64,000 bases of DNA from Cordylochernes scorpioides (GCA_030710605.1 CP092863.1:57068507-57132506); one strand, 5' to 3'; shown: positions 45,575 through 57,574, numbered from the stretch's first letter. Notes: a model not told the origin generated them from the letters alone. Translations and numbers: made by a program.

Positions 45575-46160
45575 AATCGTCATTGATTCCACCACCGCGG
45601 GAAAGACTTCGTCAACGACGTATCCGAGAGTTCTTTCCCACAGAGTGGGCAGGTCGATGTGGGGGCGGCATTGCCCACTTCAAGATCAGGATGTAAACGA
45701 TCACTATCGACATTGCTGTTATCTTTATTACCTCGGGATGGAGGGCGACGCCGAAGAGCCAGGGGTACAGATTTAGGGGCAGGTCGCAGGTGTTTATACC
45801 TTTTGGAGCAGGGGTTTGACGGCTAGGAAATTCCAATATTTGTGGTTCAGCGACCCGTCACTTGAGCCATAATGAATGAGCCATAACACCCGTTTTGGAA
45901 AATTCAGACAAAAAGCCAAACTGTTTACCGTGGTATCAGGCCATGGACTTTATTAGTCCGAGGGGCTCGTACATGGGAGTCTTTATTTCATAGAACCCTA
46001 CGAGAGATGATATTAAATCGGTCGAATTCAACAAAAATGTGCTCAAATTGGTGATGTGGCAGGAGACGATTTTCTGCCTAGAATACAATGTAAAGTTGCG
46101 GGAAGATATTCATGTACCAGAAGTGAGTATAGTTAAATCGGGAACAATTTATTACATTTT
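45575..46160 (-). pseudogene. Relic of a glycoprotein-like single-pass membrane protein
   Basis: A GC-rich island in AT-rich DNA. One minus-strand frame runs about 190 codons, broken only by four TGA codons (one at 46110-46112) and by no TAA or TAG. Read N to C it has several N-glycosylation sequons (NFT, NLS, NST), a Cys-containing ectodomain, a short segment INTCDLPLNLYPWLFGVALH, a hydrophobic stretch (ITAMSIVIVYILIL) and a basic tail (RPAHSVGKNSRIRR). That layout matches the C-terminal half of a type I surface glycoprotein, for example a viral or retroelement envelope protein, or a host receptor. No fusion peptide, family motif or neighbouring viral gene was found, so origin is open. It is broken and cannot encode the full protein. 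Confidence 0.4.
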
Positions 46161-46164
46161 AAAA

Positions 46165-47396
46165 AAGTATAAGCAAAATATATTTTTTGATAAATATATA
46201 TTCAATATACAAAGGTGATGTCAGTCTACACTTTTTTTTTTCAATAAATTAATTATAAAATCTTAGACAAATAACTCTCTTAGATATAATAAATTGAAAA
46301 TAAATTAAGTATAAATAGCGCATAGGTTCAAGATTGATAATTTTATTTTATTCACACCATACAACACGAGGTTTTAAATCGAATCCCTTATATTTTCTTG
46401 AAATAAATATTTTCTAATTTATTGATGTGTTGTATTTATAGTTATATATAAAATTATAGTATAAATAAAATAAAGTCTCCAGGGCTAAGTTTCTTGTTCA
46501 AAATTATTTTTATTCCCAAGCTTTCGGACTTGGCAGTCCTTCCACAGGAGTATCACAGTAACAATTTGATGGTGTATATATATATTACATAATATTTTTT
46601 TGCATATTTATAAAGTTTTAATAAAGATAATAATAATGGATAGATATTTACATATAATATTACGTAATAGACTGTTTATATATTTAACTATATTTTACAT
46701 ATTTTAATTCTAAGGCTTAGCGTTTGTTAATGAAATATATATAAATTATAAATTATGAAATATATAATGTGAACACGATTTTAATAAAAATTTAGTATAG
46801 TTTGAAAAAAGTAATTATACATAATTTAATAAAATATATTTATATTATATTCTGTCCATTTATAATGACCGTAAATATGTCCAGAACTGGCCAGGCCATT
46901 ATATAAAACAAAACGTTTTTGAGAATTAGTTGTAGTTGAAAGTTAGCCAATGGAAAGGAAGGCCCTCTTCCATAATTCCATTTCAAACAGCGTGTTCCAA
47001 TATTATTTCAGCGGGGTATTTGCACAATATTCCAATATCATTGGCGACAAAATATTGACCGTCTCCTTCAACCTAACCTGGACTCTTCCCTGTGGGGTAT
47101 ATTATGATACTGGAGACCTCACAGATCTATATACTCTACAACCTGGGACACATATTACCTTTTCACACAACACTAAATATTATTTTTACATTTAATTGTG
47201 ATCCATATAATAACACAGATCCTAAAAGTGTACTGAAAAGTCTAAGAGTAATGAGAAACCGAGCAAAATAAACTGATATCAACAGTATCTCCTAAAGGTG
47301 ATCCTTCACGGAATTAGAGATCCAAGAAATAAAATATTTTAAAAATACAAATATTTCTCTCAACGTGTTTTTAATATATATATTATATAAATATTA
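46165..47396. other. AT-rich sequence, one unidentified open frame
   Basis: Frame 46950-47195 (81 codons, plus strand) lies in a GC-richer patch and has non-repetitive composition with an NLT sequon, but no recognised family. The rest is AT-rich. Confidence 0.4.
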
Positions 47397-47558
47397 ATTT
47401 TGAAAATAGAACAATCTATAAATAAATCTTTAATTAAAAAGGCATATATTGGATCAAAATATCATTTATTTTACGAATATACCATTATTATATCAATATA
47501 CTGAAATATTGGTAAAATAAATGATATTTTGATCCAATATATGCCTTTTTAATTAAAA
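47397..47558. mobile_element. Family-B palindromic MITE
   Basis: Arms AATTAAAAAGGCATATATTGGATCAAAATATCATTTATTTTAC and the inverted match ending CCTTTTTAATT form a ~60-bp stem around an AT-rich loop. The left outer segment TTTTGAAAATAGAACAATC matches the family terminus. Confidence 0.7.
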
Positions 47559-47559
47559 A

Positions 47560-48026
47560 TAAATTTCAATATACAGTATTACAAATAAAAGAAGAGCTTT
47601 TTACAATTATATCTTGAATAAATAAATATTGTCGCGGAGATAAATAAAGCAAGGGCATATTTGAGAATAATTAATTTATTATAAAGGGTATTTACCTTCT
47701 AGTTCTCTAATAATTTTTTTACAAGAGGTATTTATAGGGAGAGAGATTTAGATAATATAACAACCTTTCCCGAGGTAAAGATAATAATAATGAGTGTGGT
47801 CAGCCAGCGAGGCGTCCCGTTTTGTTATTTACAGATAAGATTCCGAGAACTCCTCACACCTGTAGGCGACCCCCCGGAGTCCAGTGATGATTGACAGGTG
47901 TCCCATGGAGCTTTCTGTGGCTGTGGTGTCAGAGCTACTTGACAATATTTATAAGAACCAACAAAATGTTTCATCATCCTGGTCATTCCTAGAGGTTCTA
48001 CATTGTAACGATGTGATCCCTTCCAA

Positions 48027-48061
<35 letters not shown>

Positions 48062-49660
48062 AATAATAGGATACACACAAGTGTGTTCCCAAAATAATAA
48101 AACACTAATATATATATACACTTACAGGTTGTTTTTATGTTTCTTTAGAATTATTTGATATCAAAAATTGCTATAATATTTATTCATCTGAAAAATAACA
48201 TATAATACACATCAACCTCTCTCTAATATTTTTTTCACCCGAAGTTCAGGAGATTCACTGTCCCCTTTCTCAGGGCAGATGTATAATTTGAATTTGAAAA
48301 AATCAATGATAAATAATGATTTATATCGTTATTTATTTTAAAATTAAACTAACGTCTGGAAAATTGTTTTCGAGTAGATCACAATTGATTTCAAAGTTGC
48401 TGTTTCTTAGTATAAATATTAGTTTATAATTGTGTCCTCAGGTTTATGTCACAATGAGATTGTAGAAACTAAGTCTGCGATTTTTGAATAGTATAAAAAT
48501 ATAGTTTACCTTTCAGAATTATTATTTTTTGTTTCTGGATATATTGACCTCTTTCACATTTCTTAAAATAATTCATTTGACCTGTTAACATTTCAAAACG
48601 CTATAACAATAATCTAGGCATGTATGTAATAGAACTTCTGCTTAATATATGGCAAATTCTTCTTATCATTTTTCTGTTTTCAAATTACCTCTTTATTTCT
48701 ACTTGACCTTTTAACAAAATGGGTTTTCTTGAACACCAAGGTATTATAAAAATTAGGACATATTATTTCATAGATTATTCAAAAATATATTCAAGAATTT
48801 TCTTAATTTAGCTGAATTATAGTTTATATTTAAGATGCAAGTAAGGAAAATATATAAGAAATATTTCATAACAATCGAAATTTCTATTACTTTCTACCTT
48901 TTAATGTCCTGCATATTATTAAAATTGTTGAAACCTTCGCAAATGACTACCTAAATATGTAATTAATTTATTAATTGAACACATTTTTTATTTTAAATTG
49001 AGATTTAAAAACCTGCGTGAAATGAGAATTGTTAAAAACGTGACGATGGTCTTCGTTTGTATATGGAGCACTTTTATTTTGAATACATTTTTAAAAATAT
49101 GCATTTATTTATATTCTTTTCGCAGAACACATAAAATAATATTGATAAATAAATCACAACAACAGCTTTGGAAATGGAGAAATTGTCCACTAGCCAACAC
49201 ACACACATATAAATTCTGTATACCGTGGCCTTCATCAGTACAGAAATGGATAAACTTTCAATCACCCAACCAGAAAAACTATCAAATCGGGTAAATCTTC
49301 CAAAATGTTCCAAACATATTTTTTTTTCAGATTATTTTTTATATATTAATTTTAATATATTTTGCAAAATGTGGAAGTATCTTTCATTCAGACATAAATG
49401 ATATGAATCGATTCTATATATTTGAAATATATATTAATGCAATTGAGTTTAAGAAATATTATTTTTGAATATAGCTCTATATATATATGAACTGATTGTT
49501 TTATTACTGATGAAACCACTCCAGAGATTGTTAGATTTAGGTTCGAAGAATAACTTACTTTTATTATTTTACGACTAGATGAAATACATTTCACATTCAA
49601 TAATAAGCTTCATATATCATTTTAAAATATACAAAGTGATAAAATACTCTATATATGTAT
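47560..49660. other. Intergenic sequence with a GC-rich patch
   Basis: The patch 47770-48010 follows TTGTTATTTACAG, an acceptor-like sequence, and has short open segments in different frames (e.g. CPMELSVAVVSELLDNIYKN) but no single consistent frame. It could be an exon pair or an LTR remnant. A TA tract is at 48030-48057. The remainder is AT-rich. Confidence 0.4.
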
Positions 49661-49854
49661 ATTCATTAGAAAATAAAAGGCATATATTGGATTTTAAAAA
49701 ATATTTATTTTGCCAATATTTCGGCTGGCTGAACGCCAACCTTTATCGAGGCATTATAATTGCCAATATATTGGCAAAATAAATATTTTTTTAAATCCAA
49801 TATATGCCTTTTATTATCTAATGAATTAAGTATGGATTGCTCTATTTTCAAAAC
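49661..49854. mobile_element. Family-B palindromic MITE, best complete copy
   Basis: Left ATTCATTAGAAAATAAAAGG then CATATATTGGATTTT pairs with right AAATCCAATATATGCCTTTT then ATTATCTAATGAAT. The centre has GCCAATATTTCGGCTGGCTG and AACGCCAACCTTTATCGAGG. The outer motif TATGGATTGCTCTATTTTCA follows on the right. Confidence 0.75.
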
Positions 49855-49859
49855 GATAT

Positions 49860-50954
49860 ATGTATATAAAAATAACCATTATATAATTTAAAAATTACAG
49901 AAATTCTAAAAATATATATATATTTTTAATAAATAATTATATTTCAGAGAATACTTTAATACAAACCAAATATTCGTTAAATATAAATCAGGAAAAGGTA
50001 TATGTGAATAGTGGTGACAATTTCACTGGAGGAAATTGTGTGTCCAGAGAGAATGTCTCACCAGAAGATCCTTTTAAATATTCAGGGGACAACAAGGACA
50101 GCTCATGATGAATTGCCTCCTAAACCTGATAAAACAACATTTTTCTCCTCTGTCATTTTCTTTCGTGTCACTTTATATGTGTGATACTCAGATAAATACA
50201 TGGGGGATCTCAATATGTAGTTAGAATGTATCATAGCGTTTAGATTTGAACATCTTTTGTACCTATATGAAGTCGATATAGAGAAAGTTAAACAAAATAT
50301 TCAAATATTTATTTATTTTTGTGATCAGCTAATGTATAAATCTATATATATGTTATGAATATTTTGTTGTTGTTAGATAAAGGGTTGATAAGACAAAAGG
50401 ATCGATAAGATAAAGGGTTGAGGTGCAGTCATGATAAGAAAAAGATAATTATTTACAGCCAAGTAGCTTTTATTTTCAATTACTTGAAGAAATATTACAC
50501 ACATTAGTTATTTCACATTATATATAATTTATGAAGTTAATCTTACATCAGTGATTTAAAATGCTAGATATGTTAACTACGCATATTTACAACAAAATTA
50601 TACAACAAAACTGAAAGTCTTTCTAAAAAACGAACATAACAAAAGTAAAATTATCATTGAATAAAATAAAATATATATATTTTTAATATAGAAATATTTG
50701 AGTTTTTTGATTATATAATATATATATTAACAAATAAAATTTGTGAAATTACTTCAATATCATTTTTCTATGAAAATATTAACGAGAAACTATATAAATA
50801 AGCTATATATAATTAATGATATAAAAATTAATTTTAAATTATGCGTCCCAATAGTAAGTTTACCAATATATTATAATTAACAATAAAAATATATTTAAAA
50901 AACATAATATATTATAATAAAGCATATAATCAATAGAAAATATTATAAAATGAA
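49860..50954. other. AT-rich sequence, nothing firm
   Basis: Short internal repeats GATAAAGGGTTGA(T/G) occur at 50379-50432, directly before TGCAGTCATGATAAG, which resembles the start of the dispersed repeat at 1391. No gene. Confidence 0.45.
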
Positions 50955-51220
50955 CGAGTGACAGTCCCGGCACCCACGACTCGGAATCGAATCCCGCATT
51001 GGGCTTTTAATTCTCTGAAGGTTACTTTAATAACAATCGATTCTTGAAAAGAACCACTCACCCCATAAGTGAGTGTAGGTTTCCTGACGGGATAAGTCCA
51101 AAAGACTCTAACTGCTTTAAAATGTGTATAAATGTGATGTCAACACTTGCAGTAAAAGCAGTCGCTAACTACTAACCACTATGTTGCTCTGTACCAGGTG
51201 CACCAGGGATATTAAAAAGA
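50955..51220 (+). repeat. SINE, copy 3
   Basis: Head with GGAATCGAATCCCGC (B-box-like). The body CGATTCTTGAAAAGAACC...TGACGGGATAAG and the 3' block GCAGTAAAAGCAGTCGCTAA, GTACCAGGTGCACCAGGGAT are colinear with copy 1. No clear A tail. Confidence 0.7.
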
Positions 51221-52446
51221 AATAACATATTTTTATACATTTTATTTATTGTGTTGGAATAAATTTACCATCACAGTAAGCCTCTAAAATCTTCGGAACC
51301 TCCTAAAAATATGCCGAAAAAGACTCCAGGAGAAAGCAGGAGTTGCCACAATTTTAAGCTGACTTTCGCGATAGGTTTTATACTGGAATTTTTATTTTAA
51401 AATTAATTTTAATAACATAACTAAACAAGGAACTTTTATTTCCTTATGCATTTCTCCAGATTCATGAACTCTCAGTACAAGTAGAAGTAGTGATATATCT
51501 GCTATATCTATGAGAGCTTTATTCAATTGCGAAGTGTGTTTACAGCACATATATTTTATTTCAATTTTCGATCAATAAAAATTTATATTCCAGATACGTA
51601 GGGTATTGAACTCATTAAATTAATCTGAATTATTATCAAATTATATGAGCTAATCTGTTTATTAAATTTTGAAAAAGAAGAAACCAATAAATTGAAGACC
51701 AAAAATATATTAAGAGATGTGGCATGTAAATAATATTCTCACTAAATTACAATTCAAAATCATACACACATTATAAATAATCTGTAAAAAAATAATATAT
51801 ATATATATATATATATGGGTTAAAGCAAGTTTCAATTATAGCTCTCTTTTTCATCCCTAAATCATTGATGTCCAGGTTGAAATTTCACCCTCGTAACTAT
51901 ATACACTTTTGACCTGTTTTCTATGGAAATTCAAAGGGAGTAAGGACATTAGATAATTGTTTAATTTTACAAAAATAATCATTCGCGTCTAGAATGGTTT
52001 TAGATTCTAATAACAGATAGTGCGCTAATTCATCATAATATGTGAATTCTCAACTTGAAAAGATATTGGGAGGTTGGTAGCCAAGAACCTATCTGCAAAT
52101 GGATAAAAACAACACCAAATATATAAATTAATGAGGTCCATTTTCCACAGAGAGAATAACGTTTCTAAAAATACCAATTTCGCGCGCGAACAAACAAGCA
52201 CTCCATTTCCCCTTTGTTCTATTATTTCATTAATTGTCATTTTTTGTGATTATTATTAGAAATTAAATTACTAAAATATCTGAAAATCAACATTAAAAAG
52301 TTGTGAAATAGAATAGGGAAGTGAAGTAATGATGTATGAATGAAAGAAATTTCAAAATTAATTTCATTTCTTTTGTTAACAATATAAAATATTTTAAACA
52401 TAAATTTCCGGTAGGATTAAATTCATTATGTTTAGCACCCAAGTGA
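51221..52446. other. AT-rich sequence with half of a family-A MITE
   Basis: A family-A half element lies at about 51950-52040 (AATTGTTTAATTTTACAAAA, TTCGCGTCTAGAATGG, TTCTAATAACAGATA). A TA tract lies at 51800-51817. No gene. Confidence 0.5.
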
Positions 52447-52448
52447 TA

Positions 52449-52620
52449 CAGTCGAACTTGGATAATTCGAATCCCAAGGGACCATAAAAAAATTCGAATT
52501 ATCCAAAAATTCGAATTAAAAACGGAAATTATATATATAGGAAATTCTAGGGACCAAGATAAATATTCGAATTAAAGAGGTTTTCGAATTAAAGAAGTTC
52601 GAATTATCCAAGTTCTACTG
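52449..52620. mobile_element. pogo/Tigger-type MITE
   Basis: 172 bp flanked by TA (52447-52448, 52621-52622). 23-bp TIRs start CAGTCGAACTTGGATAATTC on the left and CAGTAGAACTTGGATAATTC on the complementary right, one mismatch. The CAGT(A/C)GAAC...ATTCGAA terminus is typical of pogo-like elements. TTCGAATT motifs repeat inside. No transposase. A satellite array starts directly at its right TA. Confidence 0.85.
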
Positions 52621-54035
52621 TACTAAGATTTGTGCATCACCACTAGTGAACCTTCTTACTAAGATTTGTGCATCACCACTAGTGAACCTTCTTACTAAGA
52701 TTTGTGCATCACCACTAGTGAACCTTCTTACTAAGATTTGTGCATCACCACAAGTGTACCTTCTTACTAAGATTTGTGCATCACCACTAGTGAACCTTCT
52801 TACTAAGATTTGTGCATCACCACTAGTGAACCTTCTTACTAAGATTTGTGCATCACCACAAGTGTACCTTCTTACTAAGATTTGTGCATCACCACAAGTG
52901 TACCTTCTTACTAAGATTTGTGCATCACCACTAGTGAACCTTCTTACTAAGATTTGTGCATCACCACTAGTGAACCTTCTTACTAAGATTTGTGCATCAC
53001 CCCACTAGTGAACCTTCTTACTAAGATTTGTGTATCACCACTAGTGAACCTTCTTACTAAGATTTGTGCATCACCACAAGTGTACCTTCTTACTAAGATT
53101 TGTGCATCACCACTAGTGAACCTTCTTACTAAGATTTGTGCATCACCACAAGTGTACCTTCTTACTAAGATTTGTGCATCACCACTAGTGAACCTTCTTA
53201 CTAAGATTTGTGCATCACCACTAGTGAACCTTCTTACTAAGATTTGTGCATCACCACAAGTGTACCTTCTTACTAAGATTTGTGCATCACCACTAGTGAA
53301 CCTTCTTACTAAGATTTGTGCATCACCACTAGTGAACCTTCTTACTAAGATTTGTGCATCACCACAAGTGTACCTTCTTACTAAGATTTGTGCATCACCA
53401 CTAGTGAACCTTCTTACTAAGATTTGTGCATCACCACTAGTGAACCTTCTTACTAAGATTTGTGCATCACCACTAGTGAACCTTCTTACTAAGATTTGTG
53501 CATCACCACTAGTGAACCTTCTTACTAAGATTTGTGCATCACCACAAGTGTACCTTCTTACTAAGATTTGTGCATCACCACTAGTGAACCTTCTTACTAA
53601 GATTTGTGCATCACCACTAGTGAACCTTCTTACTAAGATTTGTGCATCACCACTAGTGAACCTTCTTACTAAGATTTGTGCATCACCACTAGTGAACCTT
53701 CTTACTAAGATTTGTGCATCACCACAAGTGTACCTTCTTACCAAGATTTGTGCATCACCACAAGTGTACCTTCTTACTAAGATTTGTGCATCACCACTAG
53801 TGAACCTTCTTACTAGGATTTGTGCATCACCACTAGTGAACCTTCTTACTAAGATTTGTGCATCACCCCACTAGTGAACCTTCTTACTAAGATTTGTGCA
53901 TCACCACTAGTGAACCTTCTTACTAAGATTTGTGCATCACCCCACTAGTGAACCTTCTTACTAAGATTTGTGCATCACCACTAGTGAACCTTCTTACTAA
54001 GATTTGTGCATCACCACTAGTGAACCTTCTTACTA
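52621..54035. repeat. 36-bp minisatellite, about 39 units
   Basis: Unit: ACTAAGATTTGTGCATCACC followed by ACTAGTGAACCTTCTT. Two versions are mixed, CACTAGTGAACC and CACAAGTGTACC, and the two substitutions always travel together. A few units have an extra CC (CACCCCACTAG). The unit is a multiple of three, so both strands stay open for hundreds of codons, but there are no start context, splice or composition signs of a gene. Confidence 0.95.
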
Positions 54036-54039
54036 GAGT

Positions 54040-54550
54040 GATGAACATAATGCATCATTCTGAAGCACACCTTACATAAATGGGACATATTAATGAATAT
54101 ACTGTTGTATATATATTTAGACGTCCTCCACCCCCACAACGACAGTACTAGAATTTGAGGCTGTGAGTTCTCCACGTCCTATATTACCAAGGGAGAGGCT
54201 GGTGTTCAGAAAAATTCTCACAACCGCGGTTAAACTATTTTAATTAAGAACTTCAAAATTTCTAAAAAATATTGAATTATTTCACCGCCTTTCCAGTCCT
54301 AATTCTGGTTGGATATTCAAGTCATCGGTAGCTTTTTTAATTAAATATTTAAAGTATCTATAAATATTAAAGTATATATATATAATATATCTCAAGTACA
54401 CCCCAACATTATATATTAAATATAGCTAAAAACCTCTTTCTTATATCATTGCTTTGTATTAATCACCAATATCTGGCAAGAACCTTCCACCAGTATTCGT
54501 GTCAAATAAGTTTTGACTATTCAATATTTGAAGTTATATTTCATTAACTA
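54040..54550. other. Short intergenic stretch
   Basis: A GC-richer patch at 54118-54240 has no identifiable frame. The rest is AT-rich. Confidence 0.5.
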
Positions 54551-54552
54551 TA

Positions 54553-55503
54553 CAAGGTATGATCAAAAGGTTCGGGGAATTAGTAAAAAATAAATTCTGA
54601 AAAGTTTTCGAAAAATAAAAATTATGATCATAATCACGAGAACTTTTTCTCTTTTAGAAAATATTTATATATTTTCGACATCTCAAATAATAATAATAAT
54701 TTTATAAGAATTTTTTTAGATAAAATAAACAAAGGCGTGGCGTTTTTTACAATGGATCTTAAAAGTGAACAAAGGGTATGCATAAAGGTTTGTCAAAAAT
54801 TAGGAGAAACGGCGTCAGAAACGTTTATAATTTGAAATTGGCGTTCAGATAGGCAGCCTTATCACAATAAAAAACGTTTATGTGGTTTGCTCGTTTCAAA
54901 TCTGGTAGAGTGTTAACTAAAGATGACGCACGCCAGGGAAGATCTCCTTTGGAAAATCATGAAGAACTTTCCCAAAATATTGGTGCTTTAATAAGGGAAA
55001 ACACCAGGACAACGATCGGAGAACTAGTAGAAGAAACAGGGGTTTCATATGGGACGTGTTAAAAATATTGACAAATTATCTTAGACTTGAAAGTTTTCGA
55101 AATTTGTTCCAAAAATTCATCATTCATCCAAAGCTTCATCACGATAACGCCCCAGCACTTTCCGTGGGTGTTTTCTTGACTGAAAATAGCATGTTGACAA
55201 TGCCTCATCCCCCGTACTCGCTTGATTTAGCACCAAATGACTTCTTCTTCTTTCCTAGAATGAAGTCAGTTCTAAAAGGACATATATTCGATACCGTTAA
55301 TGTCATAAAGGAAAAATCGCTGAGCGTTTTGAGGGGCATTATTTCTGACGAATTTTCTGGGTGCTTCCGGAACTGGGAAACAATAATGAAAGGCTGTATA
55401 GATTCCCTCGAACAGTATTTTGAGGAATATTAACCATTTTTTGTATATATTCATCTAATAAATATTTTATGATGAATTCCCCGAATTTTATTATCATACC
55501 TTG
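54553..55503 (+). mobile_element. Internally deleted mariner (DD34D type)
   Basis: 951 bp between TA sites (54551-54552, 55504-55505). Ends CAAGGTATGATCAAAAGG and, inverted, CAAGGTATGATAATAAAATT, then CGGGGAATT on both sides. Contains only the first and last thirds of a transposase. Confidence 0.85.
54752..55433 (+). pseudogene. Mariner transposase, middle deleted
   Basis: Starts MDLKSEQRVCIKVC and reaches a stop before the second helix-turn-helix frame 54880-55062 (MWFARFKSGRVLTKDDARQG, LVEETGVSYGTC). The following frame 55056-55433 begins abruptly at the catalytic C-terminal half (HHDNAPALSV, PPYSLDLAPNDFFFFPRMK). The region with the first catalytic Asp is missing, about 100 residues by comparison with family length. 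The second-to-third Asp interval has 31 residues instead of 34, a 9-nt in-frame loss at NAPA/L, and SLD replaces SPD. Non-functional. Confidence 0.85.
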
Positions 55504-55505
55504 TA

Positions 55506-57467
55506 TATACATATATATTTATTTAAAAGATCACCTATCCAATTAAAATATACGATAAAACTATACTCCTCTTTAAAATTATTTGAATAAATATAGATCA
55601 ATATCCATATGGCCAAAATCAATATATATATATCCTTAATTGTATAATTTTAAAAATGAGACTGCAAATATTAGATAGCCTAATTTCACTGATAATTTAT
55701 TCTCAGTGTGCGGCATATGAACCATCCTTACATGTGCAATACCGAACAAACGACTGCCTCCTCGAATGAACACTGTTGTGAAATTAGGAATAACGGAACA
55801 TTATGTAACCCAGCCAGCAATATATCACTATCCCAGGAGAGACCAATTGTTATAATAGCCAGGTATTTGAGCGGCCTTACAAAATATGTTCTTATTATCT
55901 TTAATAATAATTATAATGCGCTAAAGGGGGGAGAAACTCTAACAGACATTTAGCTGTTACATCATATAAATATAGTTTTCAACATAAAATATAGTAATAA
56001 AAAAAACAAATATAAATAATTAAGAGAGAGTTTCTAAAATATGACAGGAATGGACGCTCTGGAAGATGGACCTTCAATGAAGGTTAAATTAAGTCAAATT
56101 ATTTTTTATTTAAAACATATTCGCTCATTGGATGTTTTACTGCATTCTTAAACCTGCATAGATTTTCATAAAAAAAAACGTTATTGTGTCAATATGCAAA
56201 ATGGTGTTCGTTCCTGTAGAAGGAGTGGAATTAACAACAATACTAACTCTCGCCGTCTGCATTGATTCTATTCAAATTAAAAATCAATGGGTCCAACATT
56301 CACTCCGATACCTATATTTAGAATTTAAATTAAACCTTTATTTTAAAACAAACTTTGACGTTGCAACTTCTCAGGTTCATTAGAAACTTGTGATAAATTT
56401 CTTTCCTCCTTATCTATTCCCTAGGAACCTATTAAAACTTTGTCGGGTTTTTTTCACACAAATTTATGCTCTTTAATATACATCTAAATGACACATTTTT
56501 GCCATAAACATATTATATCCTAAACTATATGCAACTATTTGTATCCGAAAGAGAGAATTTCATTTTTCCTCAATGATAAATATTTATTATATTAATAATA
56601 GTTTTGGATATATATTTAAAATTAAAATGATATTTTAATCAAACCTTATTCAGGTTTCATGTATTTTCCCAAATATAGAATCCGCACTTTTTGACTTAAG
56701 AATGTGTTTCAGTTACGTACTAATAAAAATTGCAATATTTCATAAACTTGTGTTCTACTGGAATATCTAAATGTGACATTAGAAAAACCTAATTCAAATG
56801 GGGCTTGAAACCATCAACTACATTGAAAAATATTCACACACACCACACATGAACGATACTAAGCTGTATCGTTTGTAAATTTGAAAATTTGAAAAGGATT
56901 GACAAGATCTATGAAAGACTAGGAGTAGTCAAAATTTGGGATGCCTCTCATAAAATATTCCATATTTTATCGTATCATATACCACAGAAATGAATCGATA
57001 TAAATTAGGTAATATAAATATAGTTAATTGAGTTTTATTGATTTTAATAATGTGTATCTGTGCAAAAATACCAATATAAATAAATTTACTTTTCATATAC
57101 ATTTCCCTCAACAGTTTTATCATAAATTAACTATATACATATATTTATATATAAGGGTGTATAAATGTTTTTATAATATAACCCAAATATGTACCAGCAT
57201 ATTATAAATATACAGGGATAATTGAAGTTAGATTGAATTTCTTCAATGAAACATATGTGAAGTTATGAGATGTTATGCTTAGGGAAATTATAAGCTACAG
57301 TTAATTTGTTTAATGAGAAATATGGGATTATGAGAGATAAACTGCTCTTTCACGGGCCTCTCACTGATCACAAGGTTATATCTGGATATTGATAAACAAT
57401 TCTTTAACTCGGATTTATGTTACGGAATAAATAGACTCGTTGAACGCCTGTAGTCTCTGCCTATTTA
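55506..57467. other. Intergenic sequence, no supportable gene
   Basis: Frame 55708-55953 lies in a GC-richer patch and is Cys/Asn-rich (CNTEQTTASSNEHCCEIRNN) without a known family. Frame 56186-56383 is unrecognised. The rest is AT-rich. Confidence 0.45.
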
Positions 57468-57571
57468 TCCCAGATATATTTGGTACATGCCATAAATTCC
57501 AATGTGGGTAGTTGGAAAACTCCTGTTACATGAAGTGTACAAGACGTGAAAAGCTGTTTCGATAAAGTCAG
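57468..57571 (-). repeat. SINE fragment, copy 5, reverse orientation
   Basis: On the minus strand: CGAAACAGCTTTTCACGTCT, GTACACTTCATGTAACAGGA, CCAACTACCCACATTGG, GGCATGTACC and TGGGATA. This is the same order as the 3' half of copy 1 (GCTTTTCACATGTG...CTAACTACCCACCATGATTA...GGCCTGTACC...AGGGATA). Confidence 0.55.
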
Positions 57572-57574
57572 AAT

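Noticed and set aside
45900-46125. Plus-strand exon with acceptor TTTATTTCATAG and donor GAA/GTGAGT
   Set aside because: Both sites look good, but the minus-strand frame is open much further, through the same segment and beyond it, with sequons and a membrane span. The minus strand is the better explanation.
45575-46160. Mitochondrial insertion (NUMT) because only TGA stops interrupt the frame
   Set aside because: The peptide does not resemble a mitochondrial protein and the region is GC-rich. The mariner pseudogene at 62 kb also shows a TGA replacing a probable TGG, so ordinary decay suffices.
52646-53874. Repeat-protein open frames on both strands (NLLTKICASPLV and VRRFTSGDAQIL repeats)
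   Set aside because: A 36-bp unit without stops is automatically open on both strands. Units with a CC insertion break the frame and nothing suggests selection on protein.
52621-54035. CRISPR-like appearance of regularly repeated 36-bp sequence
   Set aside because: Repeats are directly adjacent with no unique spacers and the sequence is eukaryotic.
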